DNA of 64,000 bases from an uncultured Clostridium sp. (lineage in GTDB: Bacteria > Bacillota > Clostridia > Clostridiales > Clostridiaceae): the NCBI GenBank assembly GCA_937927335.1, contig CALBDU010000035.1:1-64000 (forward strand), written 5' to 3'. Within the stretch, counting starts at the first letter, position 1; each line of letters opens with the position of its first letter. Shown here piece by piece: positions 27,556 to 36,564 of this stretch. The translations under genes and the position numbers were made by a program. The notes beneath the pieces are model-generated. The model searched no databases, was not told the origin of the DNA, and saw nothing but the letters and a program-made list of their open reading frames with translations.

Positions 27556-28497
27556 CTACAAAGTTTCATTTATTTTTGTATTTTTTATCCATTGTAATGT
27601 TTTTTCAATTCCTTCTTCAAATGAAGTATTTGGAACAAATCCAGTGTCATTTATTAAATCAGAAATGTCTGCAGCTAAATGCATAACTTGATTTTTTGAA
27701 TAATCCATATTACCAATACCTAAGTGTATATCCCTGTTAATCAAATTACGGATTTGCTTAACATAGCTAATTAAGGGTCTTGTTTTTCCACTTGCAACAT
27801 TATATACTTTTTTACCTATTCCCTTTTCGCCTAATAGGAATAATGCTCTTGCAGCATCATCACAAAACATATAATCCCATATTTGCTCGCACTTCGTTAA
27901 ATTTGGTACCTCTCCAGCGATTATTTTATTTATACAATACATAATCATTGTTTCATTATTGTTATAAGGACCAAATACACTAAATACACGAGTCCAAATA
28001 TGTTTCATCCCAAGCGTATCACATTTAATGGCGCTAAGTTTTCCTGCAGCAAATTTGGCTATACCATAAGCTGTTTCAGGATTACATTCAGTAGAAGTTT
28101 TAATAACCGAATCTTTTATGCCATATTCCGCTTGAGACCCTGCTCCTATAAAGGTTTTACAGCCTAATCTATTGGCTAAATAAACAGCATCTAGAGTGTA
28201 CCCGATGTTCATATTATGTATATCAACATTATTTCTGCTTTTATTGGAAGTATCTGCCCAAGCTAAATGATAAAACGCATCATAATTTAATCCGATATCA
28301 TCATTCAATTCAAGATTTTTTATGTTTTCTAGGTTACATTCTTTAATAGCTATTAATGGTGTTTTAGGAATGTTATTAATCTTAATAGAATTTTCACGGA
28401 CAATTGCTAAAACCTCTACATTATTAGAAATACACAAATTTATTAACGCAATTCCTAGCATACTTGTGGCACCATTGACAACTATTCCTTTCATCAA
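27556..28497 (-). CDS. NAD-dependent epimerase/dehydratase of the CDP-sugar cluster
   Basis: This extended short-chain dehydrogenase has the N-terminal NGATSMLG loop, a GAGSQAEYG segment and TAYGIAKFAAG with the catalytic Tyr-x3-Lys. It is adjacent to the NeuB-like gene and two genes from the YerE-like TPP enzyme. In the yersiniose pathway, a reductase (YerF) acts after the TPP enzyme, and this protein could play that part. The substrate is inferred from context only. Confidence 0.8.
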   Translation of the reverse strand: MMKGIVVNGATSMLGIALINLCISNNVEVLAIVRENSIKINNIPKTPLIAIKECNLENIKNLELNDDIGLNYDAFYHLAWADTSNKSRNNVDIHNMNIGYTLDAVYLANRLGCKTFIGAGSQAEYGIKDSVIKTSTECNPETAYGIAKFAAGKLSAIKCDTLGMKHIWTRVFSVFGPYNNNETMIMYCINKIIAGEVPNLTKCEQIWDYMFCDDAARALFLLGEKGIGKKVYNVASGKTRPLISYVKQIRNLINRDIHLGIGNMDYSKNQVMHLAADISDLINDTGFVPNTSFEEGIEKTLQWIKNTKINETL

Positions 28498-28498
28498 A

Positions 28499-29590
28499 TC
28501 ACAGACCTCTCTTATAAATCATATCTCTCAAAATTCCAAGATTAGAATAAGGGCAATCAATTGCATCTATAAATATTGCCTCATCTTTCTTGATATCTTT
28601 GGTTAAAACTTCGCCCTTCATTAATTCCCTGCAGGAAATTTGTCCTTTCTGAAGTGGTATAGCCAGATAAACATCGTCATCTGTTATGTTATGTCCAGCG
28701 GATAAATCCTTTTTTGCGTATACACCTCTAACTAGTGCATCTAAATAATTTACTTCAGCTATAGTAGGAATACGCTTTGTATTGCCACTTCCTCCACATT
28801 TTCTTTTGGCATGATTATATGCCTTGAGCATTTTGTCTATATCCTCAGGTAGTGAACAATAAGGTGATACTTTTGCATCATTCCAATTAATATCAATATG
28901 TCTTTCAAACGTTCTTGCACCTTTAGCATAAGCTATATAAATTGAAGAGGTTAAATCCCCAACCTCGTGTGTTGAAAATCCAATGATATTTTCTTTGTAT
29001 CGATTTCTCAAAAAATCAATTTGGTTCATTTCCAGGTTATCGTCATTTGTTGGATAAAGAGACACACAATGATTAATAGCCAATGGAACATTCCTGTTCT
29101 TAAAAAAAGTAACCAAATCGTCAATATCTTTTAAGCTAGAGCCACCAGTGGAAACAATTACAGGCAATTTAGTTTTAGCAATCTTTTCTATCAAAACCCA
29201 ATCATTAATATCCGAACTTGCAATCTTGATTATTTTAATTCCCAACTCCACACATAAGTCAACTGACTTCTCGTCAAAAGGCGTGGCCATAGGAATACAT
29301 CCTCCTTGAACTATAGCCTCAACCATCTTTTGATAGTCCTCTTTACTCAGCTCTGTAGATATAGTTTTTTTAATATACCTAATATCATTTCTATTAATAA
29401 AGTCCTTATGTATAAATTTTTTAACATCTCTAAGTTGCAGCTTAATTGATGCCTTCACATTATTAAATCTAACAACTTTGCTATAATCTGATATTATTTT
29501 TAACCCTCTGTTTAAATCTCCTAAGTGATTATTTGCAAGTTCAAGTACAAATAAATCTTCAAATATCTCATTATTATTCAAATATCTCAT
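28499..29590 (-). CDS. NeuB-family sialic-acid-synthase-like protein with SAF domain
   Basis: The N-terminal TIM-barrel domain begins LANNHLGDLNRGLKII and contains KIASSDIND, VSTGGSS and HCVSLYPT. The C-terminal domain (about residues 285-345) is an antifreeze-like SAF domain. Family members condense phosphoenolpyruvate with N-acetylmannosamine-type sugars to form nonulosonic acids. No NeuA or NeuC homologue is present in the window, so either these are encoded elsewhere or the enzyme has a different product. It starts 3 bp after the TPP enzyme gene ends. Confidence 0.85.
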   Translation of the reverse strand: MRYLNNNEIFEDLFVLELANNHLGDLNRGLKIISDYSKVVRFNNVKASIKLQLRDVKKFIHKDFINRNDIRYIKKTISTELSKEDYQKMVEAIVQGGCIPMATPFDEKSVDLCVELGIKIIKIASSDINDWVLIEKIAKTKLPVIVSTGGSSLKDIDDLVTFFKNRNVPLAINHCVSLYPTNDDNLEMNQIDFLRNRYKENIIGFSTHEVGDLTSSIYIAYAKGARTFERHIDINWNDAKVSPYCSLPEDIDKMLKAYNHAKRKCGGSGNTKRIPTIAEVNYLDALVRGVYAKKDLSAGHNITDDDVYLAIPLQKGQISCRELMKGEVLTKDIKKDEAIFIDAIDCPYSNLGILRDMIYKRGL

Positions 29591-29593
29591 CCT

Positions 29594-31402
29594 TTACTCT
29601 ATTGGTTTAATTATCATATTACTTAAATAATCATTTCTGTCTAAAAATGGTGCAAGATCTTCTAAGGGCCTGGACACCATTTTACCATTTTCCAACCTAA
29701 TTGAAGATGGTTTTGGAGCAAATCCCTGACTACTGTCTAAAATCACTTCGCATATGCAATACCCATCTATATCAAGGGTTTCGGCTATCCGTGACTTCAT
29801 TTCAGTGTGATTTATGCATCTTATAAATGGGAAACCATAAGCATATGCTATTTTTTCAATATCTGGAAAACTAACACCATTGTCCGGTTCACAACCAACT
29901 AATGGTTCTCCAAAGAAATTTCTCTGTGTTTGTCTAATAGAATGATAACCATTATTATTTAAATAAAATATTTTTACTGGTAATTTGTTATGTATTATGG
30001 TTTGCAACTCCTGAATATTCATTTGGATACTTCCATCCCCGGCAAGACAAATAACTCTACCTTTATTATTAGCTATACAGGCACCAATTGAAGCCGGCAG
30101 GTCATACCCCATAGAAGCTGCTCCTGAATTGCTAAAAAGCCTTTGTCCATTTTTAAGTTTCATTGCTTGAAATGAACATATACATGCAGTTGCATTAGCT
30201 GCAACCACAATTTCATCATCATTTAATTGATTTGACAATTCCTCCATAAAGCAATAAGGATTAACTAAAGTTTTTATATCATAATACTCTTTTAGTACAA
30301 CTGGATATTTATTTTTTCTTTCTAAGCACCAATTTATCCATTCATGAAAATCTGGCAAATCATTAATCGTTCTTTTGATTATTAACTCAAGAAATTGATT
30401 TACGTCAGCATGTATTGGAAAGTCTATTTTTAGCATAGGCTTTTTCATTTCATTTTCATCAATATCAATCATAATCTTATATGCTTCTCTAGCAAAACTT
30501 TCAAAGTAGTATCCAGTTTGTCTTATATTTAATCTGCACCCTAATATTATTAATAAATCTGAATTTTGAACCGCAAAATTACCAGCCCTGTCTCCGATTG
30601 TACCCGGCCTGCCTATATATAAATTATGATTATAAGGTAAGCAATCACTTGCATTAAAACCTGCTACAACAGGTATATTGAATTTCTCAGCAAATTCAAT
30701 AAATAATCTCTCAGAGTTTGACAAATGTATTCCCATTCCTGCATAAATGACTGGTCTTTTTGATGTTTTTATTTTTTCTAATACTTCTTCAATTATTTCT
30801 TTATCAATAGTTGTTGTTATCTCATCTTTTTCAATTAAATAATCGTATCCTTTTAGATTATCTGTTTCAATAATTGCACTTTGAATGTTCATTGGTATGT
30901 CTAGCCACACCGGTCCGGGCCTTCCATTTTGTGCTATATATAGCGCTTTTTCAAGGTAATATCTTATATCTTCAGGTGCAGTTATCATATTTGCGAATTT
31001 TGTCATTGAGCTTACACATTTTACAATATTGAACTCTTGATCACCTATTTGTCTAAGTTTTAAGTCAGGCAAGCTTTCAACGGTAGTCTCAAATTTGACT
31101 TGTCCAGAAATAATAAGCATTGGTATTGAATCAAGCCATGCTCCTAGAACTCCGGTTAAAGCATTGGTTCCCCCTGGACCCGTAGTGACGCAAATTGCAG
31201 TGATTTTACCCTTGACTCTAGTGTAACCTTCTGCAGCCATAGCACATGCTTGTTCATGATGATTATATATACATTTTAACCTTTTATTATGGCCAAATGC
31301 ATCATTTAAGTGCATTGCTCCACCACCAGTAACTGTAAATATATGCGATATAGAATTATCAGCTAAAAAATTAGCGATATAGTCTGAAACTCTTATTTTC
31401 AC
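29594..31402 (-). CDS. thiamine-diphosphate enzyme of the acetolactate-synthase/YerE type
   Basis: This is a three-domain TPP enzyme of about 600 residues. The catalytic Glu lies in NHHEQACAMAAEGY, and the cofactor motif GDGSIQMNIQELQ...NNNGYHSI is in the C-terminal domain. Homologues in CDP-sugar clusters (YerE) decarboxylate pyruvate and add the two-carbon unit to a CDP-4-keto-3,6-dideoxyhexose. The adjacent rfbF, rfbG and rfbH genes would make exactly that acceptor. I prefer the GTG at 31402, since a TTG three codons earlier is only 2 bases from the ribosome site. Confidence 0.82.
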   Translation of the reverse strand: MKIRVSDYIANFLADNSISHIFTVTGGGAMHLNDAFGHNKRLKCIYNHHEQACAMAAEGYTRVKGKITAICVTTGPGGTNALTGVLGAWLDSIPMLIISGQVKFETTVESLPDLKLRQIGDQEFNIVKCVSSMTKFANMITAPEDIRYYLEKALYIAQNGRPGPVWLDIPMNIQSAIIETDNLKGYDYLIEKDEITTTIDKEIIEEVLEKIKTSKRPVIYAGMGIHLSNSERLFIEFAEKFNIPVVAGFNASDCLPYNHNLYIGRPGTIGDRAGNFAVQNSDLLIILGCRLNIRQTGYYFESFAREAYKIMIDIDENEMKKPMLKIDFPIHADVNQFLELIIKRTINDLPDFHEWINWCLERKNKYPVVLKEYYDIKTLVNPYCFMEELSNQLNDDEIVVAANATACICSFQAMKLKNGQRLFSNSGAASMGYDLPASIGACIANNKGRVICLAGDGSIQMNIQELQTIIHNKLPVKIFYLNNNGYHSIRQTQRNFFGEPLVGCEPDNGVSFPDIEKIAYAYGFPFIRCINHTEMKSRIAETLDIDGYCICEVILDSSQGFAPKPSSIRLENGKMVSRPLEDLAPFLDRNDYLSNMIIKPIE

Positions 31403-31458
31403 TTTACACAAGACCTTTCTAATATTGAAGTAAATTAAATAAATGAATAATGGTATGC

Positions 31459-32511
31459 TTATCTATTAAAATAACAATTTATTTGTTTTATCATACATTC
31501 TTCCGCATTACCGCCAGAATAATATTCTTTGTACCATTCTACAGTTTTGGCAACAGCAGTTTCTATATTCCATTTAGGTTTCCAATTTAAAGTTTTATCC
31601 GATTTATTAATATTAAGTTTCAAAATATCTGCTTCTGGAGGCCCTCCATTATCTTCAACTTCATATTCCTGGCCATTACCCCAAAGTCTACAAAAATTTT
31701 CTACCAATTCACGCGTATTAATATAATCTTTTTCAGTGGGGCCAAAATTATAATTACCTTCAAAAGATTTTCTTTCATACTGTAATTTTGCCAAAATTAA
31801 ATATCCTGACAAACATTCTAAGACATGCTGATATGGCCTTATAGATAGAGGATTTCTTATAAAAATTTTTTTATTTTTAATTGCAGCCCTTATACAGTCA
31901 GGGATAATTCTATCTTTAGAAAAGTCTCCCCCACCGATTGCATTACCAGCCCTTGCGGTTGAAATAGCAGTTTTCTTTTCTCCTTGAAAGAACGATTTTT
32001 TATAACTATATGTAACTAATTCACTACAAGATTTGCTACTTGAATACGGATCAGAACCACATAATTTTTGATATTCCTTAAATGCACGATTTTTTCCTTT
32101 ATTCTCATATACCTTATCAGTGGTAATATTAACAAAAGATTTTGCACTTCCTATATTTCTTATACTTTCAAGTATATTTACCGTACCCATAACATTAATG
32201 CTATATGTTTCCATAGGGTAATTATATGATTCCCTAACTAAAGGCTGCGCAGCCATATGAAATATTATTTCAGGTTTAGCGCTAATTATAGACTTGTTTA
32301 AGTTATTAAAATCTCTAATATCTCCATTAATGCTTTTTATATTTTTATTAACCAATGAAACTTTATAAAAAGGCTGATCTTCATTAGGAGCTAATGAATA
32401 CCCGACAATTTCTGCCCCAGCATTTAACAATATCTTGCAAAGCCAAGTACCTTTAAATCCAGTGTGCCCAGTGATAAAAACTCTCTTTCCTTTATAAAAC
32501 GATAAATCCAT
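31459..32511 (-). CDS. rfbG: CDP-glucose 4,6-dehydratase
   Basis: It converts CDP-glucose to CDP-4-keto-6-deoxyglucose. The enzyme has ITGHTGFKGTWL for NAD binding, TTDKVYENKG and DPYSSSKSCSE with the catalytic Tyr-x3-Lys. The FKEYQKLCGSDPY segment is typical of RfbG. I chose the ATG at 32511 because GGAGGAAG, inside the end of rfbF, precedes it. The protein is then about 350 residues, slightly short of the usual 357-360. The two genes are almost contiguous. Confidence 0.93.
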   Translation of the reverse strand: MDLSFYKGKRVFITGHTGFKGTWLCKILLNAGAEIVGYSLAPNEDQPFYKVSLVNKNIKSINGDIRDFNNLNKSIISAKPEIIFHMAAQPLVRESYNYPMETYSINVMGTVNILESIRNIGSAKSFVNITTDKVYENKGKNRAFKEYQKLCGSDPYSSSKSCSELVTYSYKKSFFQGEKKTAISTARAGNAIGGGDFSKDRIIPDCIRAAIKNKKIFIRNPLSIRPYQHVLECLSGYLILAKLQYERKSFEGNYNFGPTEKDYINTRELVENFCRLWGNGQEYEVEDNGGPPEADILKLNINKSDKTLNWKPKWNIETAVAKTVEWYKEYYSGGNAEECMIKQINCYFNR

Positions 32512-32512
32512 T

Positions 32513-33286
32513 TTACCACTTCCTCCAAGGAGCAATGCCACTATCCCATGCTCTCTCTAGTTGTTGTTTATCTCTTTGAGTATCCATGCATTGCCAAAAA
32601 CCATTATGTTTATATGCCATTAATTTATTTTCACTTGCCAATGTTTCCAATGGTTCTTTTTCAAATATTATATTATCGCCTTCTATATAATCAAACACTT
32701 CAGGTTCCAACACCATAAAGCCTGCATTTATCCATCCACCATCTTCTTTAGCTTTTTCAACAAAGGATTGGACAACATTTTTTTCACCAATATCAATTAC
32801 ACCAAACCTTCCACCTGGTTGAATAGCTGTTAAAGTAGCATATTTTTCGTTTTCTTCATGATATTTAATTAAATTATTAATATCTATATCCGAAACTCCA
32901 TCTCCATAGGTCATCATAAAACGATTATTGCCAATATAATTTTTTATTCGTTTTATTCTTCCACCTGTCATTGTGTTAAGGCCAGTATCAACTAGGGTCA
33001 CTTTCCATGGTTCCGCCACATTATTATGTATAATCATCTTGTTATTATCTGAAAAATCAAAGGTTATATCAGAATTATGTAAATAGTAGTCTGCAAAATA
33101 TTCCTTTATCATATACCCTTTATAACCGCAGCAGACTATAAAATCATTAAAGCCATAATAAGAATATATTTTCATTACATGCCAAAGAATAGGCATTCCA
33201 CCTATTTCAATCATAGGCTTTGGTCTTAAATGCGATTCTTCAGATATTCTAGTGCCTAATCCTCCTGCCAATATTACTACTTTCAT
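32513..33286 (-). CDS. rfbF: glucose-1-phosphate cytidylyltransferase
   Basis: It forms CDP-glucose from CTP and glucose-1-phosphate and so commits carbon to CDP-deoxysugars. KVVILAGGLGTRISEES is the nucleotide-binding loop, followed by RPKPMIEIGG and TYGDGVSDID. I chose the ATG at 33286, which gives 257 residues, the exact usual length of RfbF. It is immediately upstream of rfbG, as in Salmonella and Yersinia O-antigen clusters. Confidence 0.95.
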   Translation of the reverse strand: MKVVILAGGLGTRISEESHLRPKPMIEIGGMPILWHVMKIYSYYGFNDFIVCCGYKGYMIKEYFADYYLHNSDITFDFSDNNKMIIHNNVAEPWKVTLVDTGLNTMTGGRIKRIKNYIGNNRFMMTYGDGVSDIDINNLIKYHEENEKYATLTAIQPGGRFGVIDIGEKNVVQSFVEKAKEDGGWINAGFMVLEPEVFDYIEGDNIIFEKEPLETLASENKLMAYKHNGFWQCMDTQRDKQQLERAWDSGIAPWRKW

Positions 33287-33331
33287 GAGCACACCCACTT
33301 TCCTAAAACAGCTTGTACAAATATTTATGAA

Positions 33332-33721
33332 TTATTTAAATGCCCAATATTTATTTAAAACAAAATTAAGTGGTACAGAAATGATCAGATTTGGAAACGG
33401 TGCAATTTCTTCAGGAATCATCAATACCTTAACCATTATTATTAACAATAAAGTACAAATTACAAACGATACACCGTAAGACATATATAGCTTTACAATA
33501 GCTCTAAAGTGATTTCTGTTCTCATCTTTAAACACATATTTATTATTCCAATAATACGAATTTAGAACGCTAACAATGAAACCCACTGTATTTCCTTCTA
33601 AATATAAGGCTGGATTAATAAAAACAAAAATATAATATATTATTAGACCTATTGCAGTATTAGACACTCCAACGATTCCGAATTTAAAAAAATGTCTGGC
33701 TAACTCAAAGATCTTATTCAA
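33332..33721 (-). CDS. GtrA family membrane protein
   Basis: This 129-residue protein has four predicted transmembrane helices and the GtrA/DPMS motifs FGIVGVSNTAIGLIIYY and LNKYWAFK. Family members are thought to flip bactoprenol-linked sugars across the membrane or to assist GtrB-type transferases. The partner could be the GtrB-like enzyme at 26587-27525. Its start overlaps the stop of rfbH by 4 bp. Confidence 0.9.
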   Translation of the reverse strand: MNKIFELARHFFKFGIVGVSNTAIGLIIYYIFVFINPALYLEGNTVGFIVSVLNSYYWNNKYVFKDENRNHFRAIVKLYMSYGVSFVICTLLLIIMVKVLMIPEEIAPFPNLIISVPLNFVLNKYWAFK

Positions 33722-35055
33722 ATTTTCACCGCTTCCGTTATAACATTAGCCATATAATCAATCACTTTATCTGTCATCCCTGGATAAACTCCAACCCAGA
33801 ATGAATTGTTCATTACTAAATCTGTATTCAATAGATCACCAACAACCCGGTAGTTTTCATCAATACGCATATTATCAAAACATGGATGCTTTATAATATT
33901 TCCTGCAAAGAGCATTCTAGTTTGTATCCCTTTGCTCTCAATATGTTTAACAATAGTATTTCTATTAAATCCATGTTTACATGTTATCAAAAATCCAAAC
34001 CAGCTAGGCTTTGAATCATGGCATTCTTCCGGTAGAATTATTTTATTCGAAATTGATAAAAGTTTTTCCTTAAGCCTGTTAAAGTTATGTATCCTACGTT
34101 CAGTGAAATATGTTACTTTATCTAGCTGGGCACAACCGATTGCAGCCTGCATGTCAGTAGCTTTCAAATTATACCCGAAATGTGAGTATATATATTTGTG
34201 GTCATATCCCAAAGGTAATTTCCCATACTGTTTTTCAAAGCGATGTCCACACATATTATCCTTTCCTGACGGGCACCTGCAGTCTCGGCCCCAATCCCTT
34301 AGTGATCTTAAGATTTTATGTAAAAGAGGATCATTTGTATAAACAGCCCCTCCCTCCCCCATGGTCATGTGGTGCGGAGGATAAAAGCTTGATGTGCCAA
34401 TATGCCCTATAGTACCGGTATACCTATCTTTACCATCATAATAGTATTTAGATCCAAGAGCATCGCAATTGTCTTCTATTAGCCATAAGTCATTATAATC
34501 ACAAAACTTCTTAACTGTATGTAAATCAAAAGGATTACCCAGTGTGTGTGCAAGCATCACAGCTTTAGTTTTCTTTGACAGGGCCTTTTCAAGCATACCT
34601 ACATCAATATTGTACTGGGGAATAGTTATATCTACAAAAACCGGTACAGCTCCAAATTGGATGATTGGAGCAATAGTTGTAGGGAATGCTGCTGCTGCTG
34701 TAATGACTTCATCTCCTCTTTTTACAGCTTTTTCACCTAATAAAGGTGAAGTCAACGCCATAAATGCTGCCAGGTTTGCCGATGAACCGGAATTAACCAA
34801 TGAGCAGTACTTAACCGATAAAAAATTACTTAAATTCTTTTCAAGCTCATCGGTGTATTTTCCTGAGGTAAGCCAAAACTCTAGAGAGCTGTCCACCAAG
34901 TTAACCATCTCTTTTTCATCATAAACCCTGCCGGCATATGTTATTTTGCTACTATTAGAATTTTCACACTTCTGTGTATGATATTTTTTGCAGTATATCT
35001 CCACCAGTTCTAATATACTATTCCTTGCCTGGCTTTCAGTCATATTATCAAACAT
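33718..35055 (-). CDS. rfbH: CDP-4-dehydro-6-deoxyglucose 3-dehydratase (E1)
   Basis: This PMP- and iron-sulfur-dependent enzyme removes the C3 hydroxyl of CDP-4-keto-6-deoxyglucose. It has the DegT aminotransferase fold, but His replaces the Schiff-base Lys in FYPPHHMTMGEGG, the E1 hallmark. The [2Fe-2S] ligands fit DNCDALG followed by DCRCPSGKDNMC (C-x-C-x7-C). It needs an E3 flavoprotein reductase (RfbI/DdhD), which is not seen in this window. At 445 residues it has the usual length. Confidence 0.93.
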   Translation of the reverse strand: MFDNMTESQARNSILELVEIYCKKYHTQKCENSNSSKITYAGRVYDEKEMVNLVDSSLEFWLTSGKYTDELEKNLSNFLSVKYCSLVNSGSSANLAAFMALTSPLLGEKAVKRGDEVITAAAAFPTTIAPIIQFGAVPVFVDITIPQYNIDVGMLEKALSKKTKAVMLAHTLGNPFDLHTVKKFCDYNDLWLIEDNCDALGSKYYYDGKDRYTGTIGHIGTSSFYPPHHMTMGEGGAVYTNDPLLHKILRSLRDWGRDCRCPSGKDNMCGHRFEKQYGKLPLGYDHKYIYSHFGYNLKATDMQAAIGCAQLDKVTYFTERRIHNFNRLKEKLLSISNKIILPEECHDSKPSWFGFLITCKHGFNRNTIVKHIESKGIQTRMLFAGNIIKHPCFDNMRIDENYRVVGDLLNTDLVMNNSFWVGVYPGMTDKVIDYMANVITEAVKI

Positions 35056-35069
35056 TGATATACCTCCGG

Positions 35070-36554
35070 TTACTTTGATTTTGCTATATATTTGTAAAAA
35101 GTCGTTTCTGAGGCATTAATTGTTATAAAATTTCCTCGTCCCATATTTGGATCATTTAATGTGCCATATTTATCTGCAAGGATACCTTTGTGTTGAACAA
35201 TTTGTGTATAAGACTGCCTGAATTCGGTTAATGGTGTTGCAGAACCAATAGCCAACAATATCAGCAGTATTACTGCACCCGTGTTAATCTGGATAATTCC
35301 TTTCCCTGCAGTGGATATATTAGCTAATAAATAATCCATTATATAAACCATTAGTATAAATAAAAATGGTATGGAAGCCCTCATACAGAAATCCTGGCTT
35401 CCGCCTAACATAAAGAATGGAGTGAACAGTAAGCCTAAAACACTTATTAAGAAAAAACGTTTAGTATAGCTGTGCTGCCATACTAAAATTGCATAAAATA
35501 AAAATTCTATTAAAATGAAAATATAATATATGATAAATGGTAAGTTATTAATAGCATATCCATTGCTTGTTGTTGCTGCATTTGTTGAATAATATAAATA
35601 AAAAATTGGTAGTACTGAAATAACAGCGCTTACATTAGGAGCTGAGAGTACATGGCATAAAAATTCCTTTACAGAGTTACTTTTTAAATTACTAATGAAT
35701 TCAATTATTCCCCGATAAATCATAATGATAAATACTCCAATAAAAGGTATTGGTCCAAACGGCAGAAGTAGGAGTCCTAAAAAGGCATAATTTTTTATCC
35801 CTTCCTCGTGTAAAAGCATTGCTGTTACCAGCCAAGCTGGTATTGCCTGATTGTAAACCCAGCCAAGCTGTGTTGTATTTGAGCTATATTGTACAAATCC
35901 AGACCACCACTCAAGATGACTGCCAATAATTATATAGTCATTGGTAATTTGACTTAAAATGATTGGTATGATATCCATACCACTGAAAAAAATCAATACT
36001 AATACGGCAAATATAGCTGACTTCATTGTGAAAGCTTTTAAATGGCTAACTATCAAAAGTATTATTATGCATAGCATAATAATACAGTATACAGCATATG
36101 CAATATTTGCTGCTGTCCATCCGACCTGTGTACCAAATAAAAATGCTGTAGCCTTTCCTATTAATGCAGGAACTATCCAAAAGCCGATATAATAGGTTAG
36201 TGATGAATCCAGTCCATCTTCATATCTAACTGGCCATGAAAAGTTAATCATATCATGCAGTATAGCATTTCTTATATTAAGATCATTCTTTTGCGGAAAT
36301 AAGCCGCCTACTCCACATAGCAATGTCCAAATTATCATTATTCCGCATATGATAAAGAGTAGTCTTCTTGTAATAACAAATTCTTTGTTATCATTCGCAA
36401 TATTCTTTCTTGCATAATGATATCCCGTTAAGAGTATTATAGATGTTGGAAACCCTATATACCATCTCAACCAAGTAACAAAAAAGGCAATTATACTAAC
36501 AATCAAAATATCATAACCTAATAGTCGAAGCCTGCTGTTTTTAATCTTTATCAT
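35070..36554 (-). CDS. polytopic membrane protein, putative GT-C glycosyltransferase
   Basis: The 494-residue protein has about 11-12 hydrophobic helices. A long extracytoplasmic loop near residues 105-140 contains acidic and aromatic residues. No family motif was recognised with confidence. The general layout and the neighbouring GT-C-like gene at 36565-38121 suggest an integral-membrane glycosyltransferase that uses polyprenyl-linked sugars. The start has AAAGGAGG just upstream. A transporter or polymerase cannot be ruled out. Confidence 0.6.
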   Translation of the reverse strand: MIKIKNSRLRLLGYDILIVSIIAFFVTWLRWYIGFPTSIILLTGYHYARKNIANDNKEFVITRRLLFIICGIMIIWTLLCGVGGLFPQKNDLNIRNAILHDMINFSWPVRYEDGLDSSLTYYIGFWIVPALIGKATAFLFGTQVGWTAANIAYAVYCIIMLCIIILLIVSHLKAFTMKSAIFAVLVLIFFSGMDIIPIILSQITNDYIIIGSHLEWWSGFVQYSSNTTQLGWVYNQAIPAWLVTAMLLHEEGIKNYAFLGLLLLPFGPIPFIGVFIIMIYRGIIEFISNLKSNSVKEFLCHVLSAPNVSAVISVLPIFYLYYSTNAATTSNGYAINNLPFIIYYIFILIEFLFYAILVWQHSYTKRFFLISVLGLLFTPFFMLGGSQDFCMRASIPFLFILMVYIMDYLLANISTAGKGIIQINTGAVILLILLAIGSATPLTEFRQSYTQIVQHKGILADKYGTLNDPNMGRGNFITINASETTFYKYIAKSK

Positions 36555-36564
36555 AATGCCTCCT

